64,000 nucleotides of DNA from Aporhodopirellula aestuarii (GCF_023701485.1 NZ_JAMQBK010000046.1:62001-126000), one strand, 5' to 3'; counted from the first letter of the stretch, positions 1-8,906 are shown. The notes: a model not told the origin generated them from the letters alone. Program-made: numbers and translations.

Positions 1-1337
1 ATCAGCATCTGAGAGTACTCTTTGCGGACCGAGGAGGCTCCGTCGGCGGTGCACCGGCCGAAGTACGACAGCAACCGGTCGCGTTCGATCGCGTTAGGCA
101 GGCGTCCGATTTGATCGGGGAGCCGGTCTTCGTGGCCGTTGCCGGACGCCGAATTCGAGTCGGCTGATGAAGTGATCTGCTCCAGAAAGCGAGCCGAAAA
201 CTTGGCGACGCCGTCGGACGACGTGGCCCAGTGGGTTCGCAGCCGGACACTCTGGTCGGTGAAAACGCTACAACGCAGTGCTCGAGAAAACGCCGCCTCG
301 GCAGCCTGCATGTCACCCGCGGACCATCGAACGTATCCCAGCAAGTCGTGCCCCCACGACAAATCAACGTTGGACTGGCAAATCTTGGTGGCGTGATTAG
401 CGACTTCGTCCCAACGTTGCTGAGCTGGATCATAAGCGTGCGCCGGCATTTGCAACGCCTGCTGCAGGCGTTCGGCGATCTCAGGTGGCATGGTGCGTAG
501 ATCGAACGACCAACGCATCAAATCATTCCAGGCCATTCCCAGATCGTGAGCAATCTTGGGGGCCAAATGCCCGGCGAGTTCGCTCGAAAGTGCATCGATC
601 ACCAGTTGGCAGCGAACAGGCGTTTCGCACAACCGATGCTGCAGCATTTCGCTGGCAAGACGCTGCGGATCGTCCGCTGATTTCCAATCGATGGCGTGGA
701 CGGCGGGCAAGCATTCCGCGACCCAGCGGCTCCACGCGTGGCTCTCCCAGTCCAATGGTTGGGGCGTCGGTGCCACGCCCAAGACAGTTTCGGACGAGTC
801 ATCCTGGGCCGGTTCGGCATGACGCCGATCCGACTGTGGAAGTTTGGCGAGCGACCAATCAAAAAGAAACGCCTCAGCCAATCGAGTGCCCCAAGGCAGC
901 CAATCGCCGCCACCGTGATACCACTGACAGATATCGGTCGTGATGCCGGTTTGTGCCGCGACGTCGGGGTCGATCAAGCGAAGACACAACCAATCACCGG
1001 CTCCATTGCCCACCAGCGGCAGGAAATTCGGCGGCATTAAGGGCGGCCAAATCGGATCAGGGACCATCGACAGCAACGTTTGCGGCGTGGCCGCGTAACG
1101 AAACTCGCCCCAATGCAAATCCTGAGCTCCCGGCTGGTTCGAGCCAGGACCGAGCATGCACAGTTCATCCCACCAGTGACAGAGGTCATCGTTGAATTCG
1201 ATCCCGAATCGATTGGTCAACTGCTGTGACCAACTTACCGAACCGTCGCCCTGACGCCTCTGGGGCGCGTTCAGACTCGCAGCATTTCCATTTTCAGCCG
1301 CAGAGTCGTCGTCGGTAGTCGAATGCGGAATGGTCAC
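1..1337 (-). CDS. SMI1/KNR4 (SUKH) domain protein with TPR-like segment, partial
   Basis: An open frame of 445 codons runs off the left edge, so the C-terminus is missing. The start is taken as GTG at 1337 because a TAG lies in frame two codons upstream. Residues about 38-160 resemble the SMI1/KNR4 (SUKH) fold: an amphipathic opening helix (LTNRFGIEFNDDL), a conserved core PNFLPLVGNGAGDWLCLRL at about 103-121, then WYHGGGDWLPWG at 139-150. Further on, GYVRWSAGDMQAAEAAF looks like one TPR helix pair. SUKH proteins are often immunity or protein-protein interaction modules, but no toxin gene is visible next to it, so its role here is unknown. There is no signal peptide, so a cytoplasmic location is inferred. 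Domain call is by eye. Confidence 0.65.
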   Translation of the reverse strand, partial: MTIPHSTTDDDSAAENGNAASLNAPQRRQGDGSVSWSQQLTNRFGIEFNDDLCHWWDELCMLGPGSNQPGAQDLHWGEFRYAATPQTLLSMVPDPIWPPLMPPNFLPLVGNGAGDWLCLRLIDPDVAAQTGITTDICQWYHGGGDWLPWGTRLAEAFLFDWSLAKLPQSDRRHAEPAQDDSSETVLGVAPTPQPLDWESHAWSRWVAECLPAVHAIDWKSADDPQRLASEMLQHRLCETPVRCQLVIDALSSELAGHLAPKIAHDLGMAWNDLMRWSFDLRTMPPEIAERLQQALQMPAHAYDPAQQRWDEVANHATKICQSNVDLSWGHDLLGYVRWSAGDMQAAEAAFSRALRCSVFTDQSVRLRTHWATSSDGVAKFSARFLEQITSSADSNSASGNGHEDRLPDQIGRLPNAIERDRLLSYFGRCTADGASSVRKEYSQML

Positions 1338-1727
1338 GTTCTATTATGAGAGGCCAGATCGGCCGTCCGGTCAGACTGATGCGAAGAAAAGAATGGCGAG
1401 TGACGGCAAAGGCCATCTCACGCTCGCCAGAGTAGCGGTCTGATCCTACCAAACGCAAGACAAACGGTTTTCGATGGAGAATGCCTCGCGACACGAAATC
1501 TGATTGTACCGAAAACTTCCGTTTCATACCGGGGGGCGGACTCCGCCGTCTCGCAGCGGTGCGAAACGCTCCCAAGTCGGCACCCGTTTGCCGCAAGCGT
1601 TTGCGATTCACAGTCAACCGTGAATTGCCGGCGCTGCAAAATGCGCGAGCGAAAAAATCACATCCAACCGCTGATCAGCCAGCGATGACTCCTATGCCGG
1701 TGCTTCGAATCAAACCTCCGCGTCGCA
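1338..1727. other. Intergenic region, no gene recognised
   Basis: This 390-base gap separates the SUKH protein from the 3' end of the glycosyltransferase; both genes lie on the minus strand. Short open frames exist on both strands but none has a plausible composition or motif. A tiny palindrome, ggcggactccgcc, lies near 1525. It has no U-tract and is not called a terminator. Nothing else was recognised. Confidence 0.5.
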
Positions 1728-2675
1728 TCAGGCGGCGCGGTATCGAATCAAACCGCGAACGGTCTGCATCAGCGTCGAAAAACTCGGGCGAAATTGTTCG
1801 TCGAGGAATTCCCCTTCGAAGCTGGTCGGGACCTCCATCACAACCTTCGCCCTTCTAGCGACCTTGGCGGTCACTTCGGCGTCGAACCCGCGATCGCATT
1901 CTCGCAGTTCGAGTGATCGAATCAGATCGCCATTGAAAACCTTGTGCGAACTTTCCATGTCGGAAATCTTCATACCCGTTGCCAGGTTGGCAATCAGAGT
2001 CGTGATCCGACCCGACAATCGCGACGCGAGCGAGATGCCGCGGCGAGTGTCACGTCGGAGCCGACGCGATCCATAAACCGCGTCCGCTTTCTCCTCGAGA
2101 ATCGGCCAAATCGCACCGAGCAAATCGGCAGGATCGTACGCCATGTCGGCGTCTTGGATCGCAACAACGCGTCCGGTCGTATGTCGCAGGGCCATGCGGA
2201 TTGCCGAACCGCGTCCATGATGTTTGCGACGATGCAGCACTTTGAGATTCGATTTAGGCATCAGCCCTCGCGCAAAATGCCAACTGCCGTCGGTACTGCC
2301 ATCATCAACCACGATCACTTCGCACGACATCGGCATGACTTCGTCGATACGTGCGAGCACTTCAGGCAAACTCTCACGTGCGTTGTAGACCGGGACGATG
2401 ATCGAAATATCGAACGACGTGATGGGTGCATTACCGGCCGCGACGTGCTGTGCCTCGGCGATCAGATCGAGCGTGTCATCAATCCGCTGCAACACATCAT
2501 CGGCATACGAACACGATTCTGACTCCGCGAGCAAATTGTCATCGACGACGGCTTCCAACGTTGGGACATAGTCCAGTGTCGAGATGTCGTCGAGTCTGGG
2601 TGTGTGTTGGGTCGGACTCAGTGCGCCGGTGACTGAACCGCTTTTGCTCGGTGATTGAATCGTTGAAGTTGCCAT
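1728..2675 (-). CDS. Family 2 glycosyltransferase (DPM1/polyprenyl-phosphate type)
   Basis: Predicted to transfer a sugar from a nucleotide donor, probably to a lipid-linked acceptor. The catalytic domain begins near residue 90 with DISIIVPVYNARESL, followed by EVIVVDDGSTDGSW, HHGRGSAIRMAL and the metal-binding DAD in IQDADMAYDP. The later ESSHKVFNGDLI and RGFDAEVTAKVARR segments are typical of DPM1-like GT2 enzymes. The product is 315 residues with no C-terminal membrane helices, so it is probably a soluble or peripheral enzyme. The first 90 residues are polar and Ser/Thr-rich. The ATG at 2675 was chosen; the frame stays open another 103 codons upstream, but that part reads like noncoding sequence. 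Substrate cannot be told. Confidence 0.85.
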   Translation of the reverse strand: MATSTIQSPSKSGSVTGALSPTQHTPRLDDISTLDYVPTLEAVVDDNLLAESESCSYADDVLQRIDDTLDLIAEAQHVAAGNAPITSFDISIIVPVYNARESLPEVLARIDEVMPMSCEVIVVDDGSTDGSWHFARGLMPKSNLKVLHRRKHHGRGSAIRMALRHTTGRVVAIQDADMAYDPADLLGAIWPILEEKADAVYGSRRLRRDTRRGISLASRLSGRITTLIANLATGMKISDMESSHKVFNGDLIRSLELRECDRGFDAEVTAKVARRAKVVMEVPTSFEGEFLDEQFRPSFSTLMQTVRGLIRYRAA

Positions 2676-3085
2676 ATGCCCATTACTCTGTGTTGCTGAG
2701 AAAGACGATCGCTCGCACCAGTGAGTGAGTTCAACGGTGTCGAGCAGATGCTCGCCAACGGAACTATGGGGAACGATCCTTATGCCGGTCGCGAGTTCCC
2801 CCAAAATCCAGATGATTCTGCGGCGAACAGTTCGGTAGGGTGTACCGACAACTCCGATCGCAACGATTGTGCTGGTCAAGTGTTCTGATGAGCGTCCGGT
2901 CCAACAGCGTAGTTTGAGCATTGGGAAACGAGATGCAGTTAAGGCGATCATTTGCCGCGTCCCAACGTGATGCCTCTTGTGCACGCGAGTGGTGATGACG
3001 GCTGATTGCGGCCTGATTCACCGACGCTTACCTTGTAGGTGACACATTCCCTCCCCCCTATTTCCGCTATTACGAGTTTTGGGCC
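2676..3085. other. Divergent intergenic region
   Basis: These 410 bases lie between the divergently transcribed GT2 gene (minus) and the TelA-like gene (plus), so both promoters should be here. No convincing paired -35/-10 hexamers, tRNA or conserved small-RNA motif were seen. Overlapping short frames on the minus strand lack plausible protein character. Confidence 0.45.
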
Positions 3086-4339
3086 ATGAGCCAGCAAGCA
3101 CAAGCCAACGCTCCGGATGATGCACCCCGGTCGCAATCGCAAACACAGCCTTCGCAAACCGGTTTGGATACCCGTTCGACGTCGATGCGGGACTATCTCG
3201 ACCGGGCCTTGGAAACTCTCAAAAAATTTGGAGGGGCCAAAAACGAAGCTCCTCAGGAATTAATCACGCTGCTCGAGGATGTGAAGTACCTCGACGAAGC
3301 CAAAGTGCTCGCGATCGCCGAAGTCATCAAACACATGAGTTCGTTCAACGCGTTGGTTCGTGAGAACGTCGAGAGTGTCGAGATCGGCAACCGCTACATG
3401 GACATTGCACAGATGTTTGATTCGATTCGCGACGATAGCAAGCGGCTGATCGCGCAGCTCGATGACGGCAAAATCAGCGGCACCGAAAAGGTTTCGAATT
3501 GGTGGATGAAAATGCGGCGTGGCACGCCGAGTGACCGCTTTGAACAGATCGTCGAAGTGTACGGGGCCGTCGCCAAAGACACGAAAGCAGCTCTGAAATC
3601 GGAAGAGCAAATCATGGACGCGTACATCGATTTCCGGTTTGCGTTGAAAGAATCCGAAGTACTCGCTCGCGAACTGCTCGACCAACACCTGCCGATTCTG
3701 GAAGCCGCAAAAAACGGTCTCGCCGAAGCCCAGACCGCCCTCGATAACTATGCGGGCACCGACGAAGGCGGCAAGAGCCAACTCGAACTCCGGCGTGACG
3801 AAGCCCGACACCGCTTCGAAAAAGAAGACAAAACCTATCAATTGCTCAAGGACATCGCCGAAAACCTCGAAATAGGTTACGACGTCGGCGAAACGCTGAT
3901 CACCAAGCTGAAACAGACGCACGACGTAAAAGAACGCGTGTTCCGCCGGGCCGTGACATTTTTCACCACCAATGAACACGTTTTCACGATCCTGGGCACG
4001 GTGTACACCAGCCAGCACGGGTTGCACGAAGTCACGCAAGCGACCGAGGCGATGAAAGACGGTGTCAACCGCGGCCTCGAGGATGTCGCCAGCCTCGGAC
4101 GTGAGCTCGAACGGGCGGCTTTGAAGGCCGGCTACGGCAGCACAATCGATCCGGAATCGGTGCAGAAACTCGTCGACGCGATCAGCGGGTTCCAGATCGA
4201 ATCGCTGCAAATGATCGCCGACCTCCGCAAGGAGAGTGAAGAGAGCACGAAGGCGATTCGCAAGAGTGTCGAAGAAGGCAAACGGAAGTATCAGGCCACC
4301 TTGGGACGTTACGCTCGCGGCGAGTCGCTAACCGATTAG
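3086..4339 (+). CDS. TelA/YaaN-like (toxic anion resistance family) helical protein
   Basis: A 417-residue, highly charged, almost wholly alpha-helical cytoplasmic protein. The first 35 residues are a Gln/Ser/Thr-rich disordered leader. The arrangement recalls TelA (PF05816): a mid-protein helix pair around LDQHLPILEAAKNGLAEAQ, then ETLITKLKQTHDVKERVF, and a C-terminal helix set around EAMKDGVNRGLEDVA. TelA proteins are linked to tellurite and cell-envelope stress resistance, but their biochemistry is unsettled. The gene stands alone and is followed at once by a strong terminator, so it is monocistronic. The start ATG at 3086 has only a weak GAG upstream. The family call is by helix pattern and is moderately certain; a generic coiled-coil protein is the alternative. 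Confidence 0.6.
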   Translation: MSQQAQANAPDDAPRSQSQTQPSQTGLDTRSTSMRDYLDRALETLKKFGGAKNEAPQELITLLEDVKYLDEAKVLAIAEVIKHMSSFNALVRENVESVEIGNRYMDIAQMFDSIRDDSKRLIAQLDDGKISGTEKVSNWWMKMRRGTPSDRFEQIVEVYGAVAKDTKAALKSEEQIMDAYIDFRFALKESEVLARELLDQHLPILEAAKNGLAEAQTALDNYAGTDEGGKSQLELRRDEARHRFEKEDKTYQLLKDIAENLEIGYDVGETLITKLKQTHDVKERVFRRAVTFFTTNEHVFTILGTVYTSQHGLHEVTQATEAMKDGVNRGLEDVASLGRELERAALKAGYGSTIDPESVQKLVDAISGFQIESLQMIADLRKESEESTKAIRKSVEEGKRKYQATLGRYARGESLTD

Positions 4340-4364
4340 TCCCTCAACTCAATCGAAATTCCTC

Positions 4365-4401
4365 AAACCCCACGACCCGCGTTGCGAGTCGTGGGGTTTT
4401 T
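4365..4401 (+). terminator. Rho-independent terminator after the TelA-like gene
   Basis: A perfect 12-bp stem pairs 4365-4376 with 4388-4399 across an 11-base loop. The right arm runs directly into a T-run (4397-4401). It lies 26 bases after the stop codon of the TelA-like gene. This is the clearest intrinsic terminator in the window. The A-run at the left foot also gives a weak T-run on the other strand. Confidence 0.85.
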
Positions 4402-4665
4402 CGTCGCGCCGCCGGTCGTTTTGCGAGCGAGTCCGACGACAGCGGATACGCAAGCAAAAATCACTGAATTTTGCGACATCCTTGGGATTCCTGACCTAGG
4501 GTTGCTACTAGAGGAACCTCCCGGACTTTCGTTGGAAGGCTTTCTTCTCGATGGATATTCACCGATCTATCGCCAATTGTTCACCAACCCAACTTTTCTC
4601 TTGGTTGTCACATCCGCGTGCCATGCCACGCACCGGAGAATTCGGGAACCGAGATTTTTTGCATC
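4402..4665. other. Upstream region of the TadE/vWA operon
   Basis: Together with the terminator this makes a 326-base gap. A short open frame on the plus strand (4382-4669) starts inside the terminator and is rejected. The promoter for the pilus-like operon is expected here, but no good paired hexamers were identified. Confidence 0.4.
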
Positions 4666-5184
4666 ATGAACGCTCCTAAACGCATCACGCCAGCCGACAA
4701 CGACCGATCGAACCGTCGGTTTCGCTTCGGACGTGCTCCTCGCCGTGTCCGCTCGACACGTCATGGCGGTGGATTTCTCGGCATCAAACGCGCCGCAACA
4801 GCGACCGCTGAAGTGGCGATCTGCTTGCCTGTTCTGATGACCCTCACACTCGCGACGATTGATTTGTGCTCGGTGTTCTTTTTGAAAGAGACCATCTCGA
4901 TCGCCGCCTACGAGGGTGCTCGACGCGGAGTCAACCGTGGCGGTACCAACGCGGCAGCGATTTCCCGGGTGCAGCAAGTGCTCAACGAACGGGGAATCGA
5001 CTACGGCGGTGGCAGCATCACGTTTGAAGGGGCGACTTTCGACAACGCCGAAACACTCGAACACGTGACACTCGTCGTCACGGTTCCTGCAGCAGGCAAT
5101 CTCGCCGCACCGGCAGGATTGTATGGGGACCTCGTGCTGACCTCTCGTGTCACCATGCGCAAAGAATTCCAGAACCAAGAGTAG
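4666..5184 (+). CDS. TadE-like pseudopilin (first of pair)
   Basis: A 172-residue protein with a basic, Arg-rich leader (residues 1-43), then ATATAEVAICLPVLMTLTLA at about 44-63, the start of a single membrane helix with the conserved Glu near its beginning (residue 49). This is the TadE/TadG (PF07811) arrangement: a prepilin-like N-terminus, helix, and small periplasmic domain. The ETISIAAYEGARRGVNRGG segment after the helix is also characteristic. Such proteins are minor pseudopilins of Flp/Tad type pili or related secretion machines. The ATG at 4666 was preferred to an upstream in-frame ATG at 4618 because the basic leader starts there. It precedes a second TadE gene by 7 bases, so co-transcription is likely. 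Confidence 0.8.
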   Translation: MNAPKRITPADNDRSNRRFRFGRAPRRVRSTRHGGGFLGIKRAATATAEVAICLPVLMTLTLATIDLCSVFFLKETISIAAYEGARRGVNRGGTNAAAISRVQQVLNERGIDYGGGSITFEGATFDNAETLEHVTLVVTVPAAGNLAAPAGLYGDLVLTSRVTMRKEFQNQE

Positions 5185-5191
5185 TCGTATC

Positions 5192-5665
5192 ATGAAATCG
5201 CTCAATCGAAAACGAACGACGCTCGCTCCCAAGGGGCGTCGCTCTCAACGCGGAAGGCCCGCCAAACGCGGCCCAAAACGCGTCGCGGCGACGTTGGTTG
5301 AATTCGCACTCGTGTGCAACGTATTGATCGTGACGATCTTCACGTGCATGGAGTTTGCGAGAATGAACATGGCACGCAACCTCGCGCAAGATGCCGCGTA
5401 CTTTGCGGCCCGTGCGGCGATCGTGCCTGGTGCCACGGCAGCCGAAGCCGAAGCCGAAGGTGAACGCATCATGAGTGCGATCTTTAGCAGCGGATACACA
5501 GTCACCTGTAGCCCGATCTCCGACGAAACCGAAGAGGTTTCGGTTCGTGTCGCGGTCGAGCTTGATGATGTCGCATTCTTCTTGCCGATGTTCTTGGGCG
5601 GAATCCAGCTCGAGTCGACGGCCAACATGCAAACCGAACGATACAGCGGTTACTACGAACAATGA
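5192..5665 (+). CDS. TadE-like pseudopilin (second of pair)
   Basis: A 157-residue paralogue in fold of the preceding gene. It has a strongly basic leader (residues 1-31), then VAATLVEFALVCNVLIVTIF at 31-50 with the TadE-type Glu (VEFAL, residue 37), then FARMNMARNLAQDAAYFAARA, a helix common in TadE proteins. The remaining 80 residues form a small beta-rich exported domain. The start ATG at 5192 fits the leader; the frame extends upstream into the previous gene, and that part is discounted. It probably works with the first TadE protein and the vWA protein in one surface or pilus complex. Confidence 0.8.
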   Translation: MKSLNRKRTTLAPKGRRSQRGRPAKRGPKRVAATLVEFALVCNVLIVTIFTCMEFARMNMARNLAQDAAYFAARAAIVPGATAAEAEAEGERIMSAIFSSGYTVTCSPISDETEEVSVRVAVELDDVAFFLPMFLGGIQLESTANMQTERYSGYYEQ

Positions 5666-5765
5666 CGCACAGCCAAAATCCACTCGATTGAACGCGGCCC
5701 GGGGGGGCCCTGTTGTCAAACTCTCTCACGCCTTTGCCTCACTCAATTTGAACGAGTCTATCACC

Positions 5766-7073
5766 ATGCACCATTCCCCCCTCGCTCGTCACCGAGATCA
5801 TTGTGTTGACGCCAGATCGCGTATCAACTTTTTGGAAATCCAATCGCGCCCGCGTCATGGTGGTGTCACGGTGTTGCTCGCCGTCGTGTTGCCTGTCCTC
5901 GCGATTCTCGCCGCATTCGCGATCAACTCGGCACACATGCAGCTCACCAAAACCGAGCTGATGATTGCTTCGGATGCCGCCGCACGTTCGGCCGGACGAA
6001 CGTTCAGCGAAGAGCAAACTGTCGACGCGGCAAAACAAGCGGCTATGATCACCGCGGCGCTGAATGACGTTAACAACGAACCTCTGCAATTAAGCACTTC
6101 TGACGGCTTCAACGAGATCGAATTCGGGTACTCCGAGCAGGAGGGATCCGCGGGGCGATTCGTGTTCAACAAAATTCCGACCAGCCAAGTGGACGGGAAC
6201 GAGTTGACAGTGAGTTCGGTGCGGATCAATGCCAAACGCGACGGTTCTTCGCAAGGCGGTAAGGTCGAATTGATCTTCCCGAGCCTGATGTCACGCAAAG
6301 ACTTTTCGCCCACCACGACCAGCGTTGCGATGCAGGTCGACCGCGATATTTCCTTGGTACTCGACCGAAGCGGATCGATGGAATGGCCCGATTACGACTG
6401 GCCGTCTGGATTCAACATGTGGAGCCGATCGGCGATGAATGCCGCGGCAGACGCCGACATCATCTATTACGACCGACGCGGCTATGCCTACTACTCCAGC
6501 GGACAGGACGAAAACACTTACAAAGAGTTTATGTGGGAGGAATACCTCGATCTCGGACCTCGGCCACCAACCCCATGGGAAAACTTGGTTGTCGCCGTGA
6601 ACGCATTCCTTGACGTGCTCGACGAGACTCCGCAAAACGAACAGGTCTCGATCGCCAGCTACTCCAATTATGGAACACTCGACATCTACCTAACCCACGA
6701 CTATGACGACGTCCGGAACATCGTGGACTCCCTGAGCACGGGCGGCGGGACGGGTATCGGCCGCGGGATGCAACAAGGCGAACTTGCCTTTGAACACGCC
6801 AACGCTCGGCCATTCGCGTCCAAGACGATGGTTGTGATGACCGACGGAAACCACAACTCCGGTATCGATCCTGATGATGTTGCTCGGACGATGATGAGCA
6901 ACGACAACGTCAACATCCAAACGGTGACCTTCAGCGACGGTGCAAATCAAGCCGACATGCAGGAAGTCGCCCGGATCGGTGCCGGCAAGCACTACCACGC
7001 ATCGTCGGGGAGTGAACTGGTCAGTGCATTCGAAGAGATTGCCAACAACTTGCCGACGATTTTGACAAAGTAG
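5766..7073 (+). CDS. TadG-like protein with von Willebrand factor A domain
   Basis: A 435-residue membrane-anchored protein. Residues about 33-53 (GVTVLLAVVLPVLAILAAFA) are the hydrophobic helix of a TadG/TadE-like N-terminus, followed by helices rich in Ala (IASDAAARSAGRTF). A vWA domain starts near residue 193 with ISLVLDRSGSMEW, which holds the DxSxS metal (MIDAS) motif; the MIDAS Thr is in TGGGTGIGRGM (about 325) and the Asp in VVMTDGNHN (about 358). All MIDAS residues are present, so metal-dependent ligand binding is likely outside the cytoplasm. An insert rich in Tyr, Trp and Asp (about 205-250) lies inside the vWA domain. The 100-base gap before it holds a G7 run within ggcccgggggggccc (5696-5710). 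Confidence 0.8.
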   Translation: MHHSPLARHRDHCVDARSRINFLEIQSRPRHGGVTVLLAVVLPVLAILAAFAINSAHMQLTKTELMIASDAAARSAGRTFSEEQTVDAAKQAAMITAALNDVNNEPLQLSTSDGFNEIEFGYSEQEGSAGRFVFNKIPTSQVDGNELTVSSVRINAKRDGSSQGGKVELIFPSLMSRKDFSPTTTSVAMQVDRDISLVLDRSGSMEWPDYDWPSGFNMWSRSAMNAAADADIIYYDRRGYAYYSSGQDENTYKEFMWEEYLDLGPRPPTPWENLVVAVNAFLDVLDETPQNEQVSIASYSNYGTLDIYLTHDYDDVRNIVDSLSTGGGTGIGRGMQQGELAFEHANARPFASKTMVVMTDGNHNSGIDPDDVARTMMSNDNVNIQTVTFSDGANQADMQEVARIGAGKHYHASSGSELVSAFEEIANNLPTILTK

Positions 7074-7130
7074 TCAAAATGACGCAGCTTTTACCTTCAT
7101 CTGCACATGAGTCACCTACACTCGTAGTAT

Positions 7131-7691
7131 ATGAGCAACAGCGTATTCCAAAATGAAAGCAACCAATCCGTCTCTGCCCATCTCGGCAAAGACGGATCGC
7201 CACATACCCCGACGCCAAAGAACAACTCGTTGTCGAAGGCGTTGCTGTCTGTAGGCGCGATGCTCAGCGTCATCCTGCTCTGCGGTTTGGGACTTCGGAT
7301 CAGCGTTGGAATGATCAGTGAGCAGAGCCGCGTTTCGACCGATGTGACCGCGAGCCCGGTGTCACGATCAAAAGCCGAGAGACTGACCGAGCGACAGCTC
7401 GAGAACGAACGGATTCGCGAAGAAGCGCGTAGAAAAGATCGCGAACTACTGGATCGCCGGCGAGAACGCCTGTGGCGCGAACAATGTGTCGACCGCCCCG
7501 ACAAAACCGCCGCCTATCAAATTTGGTATCGCGAAGTCGAGGAAATCGAACAACAGCTTAAAGTCGCTGAAGAAATCCAAGCGACACTTCGTCCCGAAGA
7601 CGCCAATCATGGACCGCTCGCTGAGGGGACGGTGCTGTGGCATCGCAAGCAGCGTTTGATGGAACTCAAAGCGGACGCACCGCGGCACTAG
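7131..7691 (+). CDS. Hypothetical single-pass membrane protein with coiled coil
   Basis: A 186-residue protein of no recognised family. It has a polar N-terminus (1-32), one membrane helix (about 36-60, LSVGAMLSVILLCGLGLRIS), and then a long charged helix rich in Arg and Glu (about 75-165) that should form a coiled coil. The topology suggests a cytoplasmic N-tail with the helical region outside, but orientation is not certain. It starts 57 bases after the vWA gene on the same strand and may be the last member of that operon. No SD sequence is evident. Confidence 0.6.
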   Translation: MSNSVFQNESNQSVSAHLGKDGSPHTPTPKNNSLSKALLSVGAMLSVILLCGLGLRISVGMISEQSRVSTDVTASPVSRSKAERLTERQLENERIREEARRKDRELLDRRRERLWREQCVDRPDKTAAYQIWYREVEEIEQQLKVAEEIQATLRPEDANHGPLAEGTVLWHRKQRLMELKADAPRH

Positions 7692-7742
7692 TCGGCCCAC
7701 CGGAAGACCGATCGTGGTGCGGTTCGGCCCTCGAAAAAAGGG

Positions 7743-8906
7743 TCAGGAACGACAGCCTGGCAATGCGGTGGCACATTCTCCCACACACCACTGAACCGAT
7801 TCAGTGGGAACACTGATCGTCGGGACCTTTTCGCTTACGTCGAATACCAACCGGGTTAGATTCTGATCCGTCATTCGGCGAAGCCCGATGTAGGACGTCG
7901 TCAGACGCGAGTTGATTTCGATAACGGCGTCATGGTTCGCGTTTTTCCCCAAGATCAAATCGATCCCAACAAATCCGCTGAACTTCCCTGGTAACGCTTG
8001 GATAACGCGTGAAACGAGTGCCTGCGCACGCAACTGCATCTCAGCAGGCACCGGCCCACATCCGCCTCGATATACCAATTGGCTCGTTGCGTGTCCGTCG
8101 TCGCCGATCTCTCGTGGGACGTCCTCTATCGTCTGCCAGACCGCGGGTAGCATGTTGACCTTTCCGCTCGTACGATGGCCGGTCAACACGACGGATGCCG
8201 AACGCCCCACCAGGCGCTGCTGCGTGATTTCGCGTTCCTGCATCGAAGCGAGCGCCGGTTCGAGCTCGTTGTAGCGTCTGACGTCCATCGCGCCGCAACC
8301 ATCACGTGGTTTGACGATGTAGCCCCCTTCGGGAAAATCGCTAAACAGCGGACTTGTTTTGCCAGCCGACAGAGGCCGCGAGCACACGTAGGGTCGCTCC
8401 TGCGTGCTCTTGGTGCGTCGTTCGATACACCAGGTCACCGGATGAGCGATGTCCTCCTTGTGTAGCCATTTCGCGGTCGCCCACTTGTCACCCGTCAAAC
8501 CGATCGCGTTACCGTTGGGGGCAAGAACTTCGATCCCAGCCGCCCGCATCAACGAAATCCCTTTCGTCAACAAGCCATCGTTCTCGGGAATGATGACGAC
8601 AGCAAAGTCACAACCCGAAGCCACCGAAATCCATTGACTCCACGGTGCCGGACAAGTTTCCATGGCGACAACCTCGATGTTCGGTGTGTCGAATTTAGGG
8701 AACTTCAATCGCGGATCAACCGGCGTTCGCACGTGTGCCCACCGAGAGAAATCTTCGACCATCGCCCGCCACATTGAACTGCCTTCGCCGAGCAACGAAT
8801 CAGGGATGGCGTGCGGCGGAGTGTCAAACATACCGCCACCACTGAGATACTCAGCGATGAAAACTCGGGGAGAATTGGGGGAGAGTCCAGGGGCGTTGTC
8901 ATTCAT
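7743..8906 (-). CDS. ATP-grasp ligase, MfnD-like (COG1821 type)
   Basis: A 387-residue ATP-grasp enzyme. The N-terminus (VFIAEYLSGGGMF, then LLGEGSSMWRAMVEDF) matches the opening of the archaeal tyramine-glutamate ligase family (MfnD) and its homologue in methylotrophic bacteria. Central features include GGYIVKPRDGCGAMDV (ATP-binding strand and loop) and near the C-terminus GFVGIDLILG and AVIEINSRLTTSYIGLR, which carry the metal-binding Asp, Glu and Asn. Bacteria with the tetrahydromethanopterin/methanofuran C1 route, including planctomycetes, keep such a gene. Formation of a glutamyl-tyramine bond in a methanofuran-like cofactor is therefore the likely role, by inference from the family. It stands alone on the minus strand, converging on the gene at 7131. 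Confidence 0.7.
   Translation of the reverse strand: MNDNAPGLSPNSPRVFIAEYLSGGGMFDTPPHAIPDSLLGEGSSMWRAMVEDFSRWAHVRTPVDPRLKFPKFDTPNIEVVAMETCPAPWSQWISVASGCDFAVVIIPENDGLLTKGISLMRAAGIEVLAPNGNAIGLTGDKWATAKWLHKEDIAHPVTWCIERRTKSTQERPYVCSRPLSAGKTSPLFSDFPEGGYIVKPRDGCGAMDVRRYNELEPALASMQEREITQQRLVGRSASVVLTGHRTSGKVNMLPAVWQTIEDVPREIGDDGHATSQLVYRGGCGPVPAEMQLRAQALVSRVIQALPGKFSGFVGIDLILGKNANHDAVIEINSRLTTSYIGLRRMTDQNLTRLVFDVSEKVPTISVPTESVQWCVGECATALPGCRS

Noticed and set aside
3260-4210. Long antisense frame (316 residues) opposite the TelA-like gene
   Set aside because: Phe/Val/Asp-rich shadow frame caused by the codon pattern of the real gene on the other strand.
4382-4669. Open reading frame of 95 residues after the TelA-like gene
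   Set aside because: It begins inside the terminator hairpin and its translation has no domain-like features.
5696-5710. G7 run in a GC palindrome as a frameshift or terminator
   Set aside because: It lies in a short gap outside the genes, lacks a T-run, and no frame crosses it with continuous similarity.
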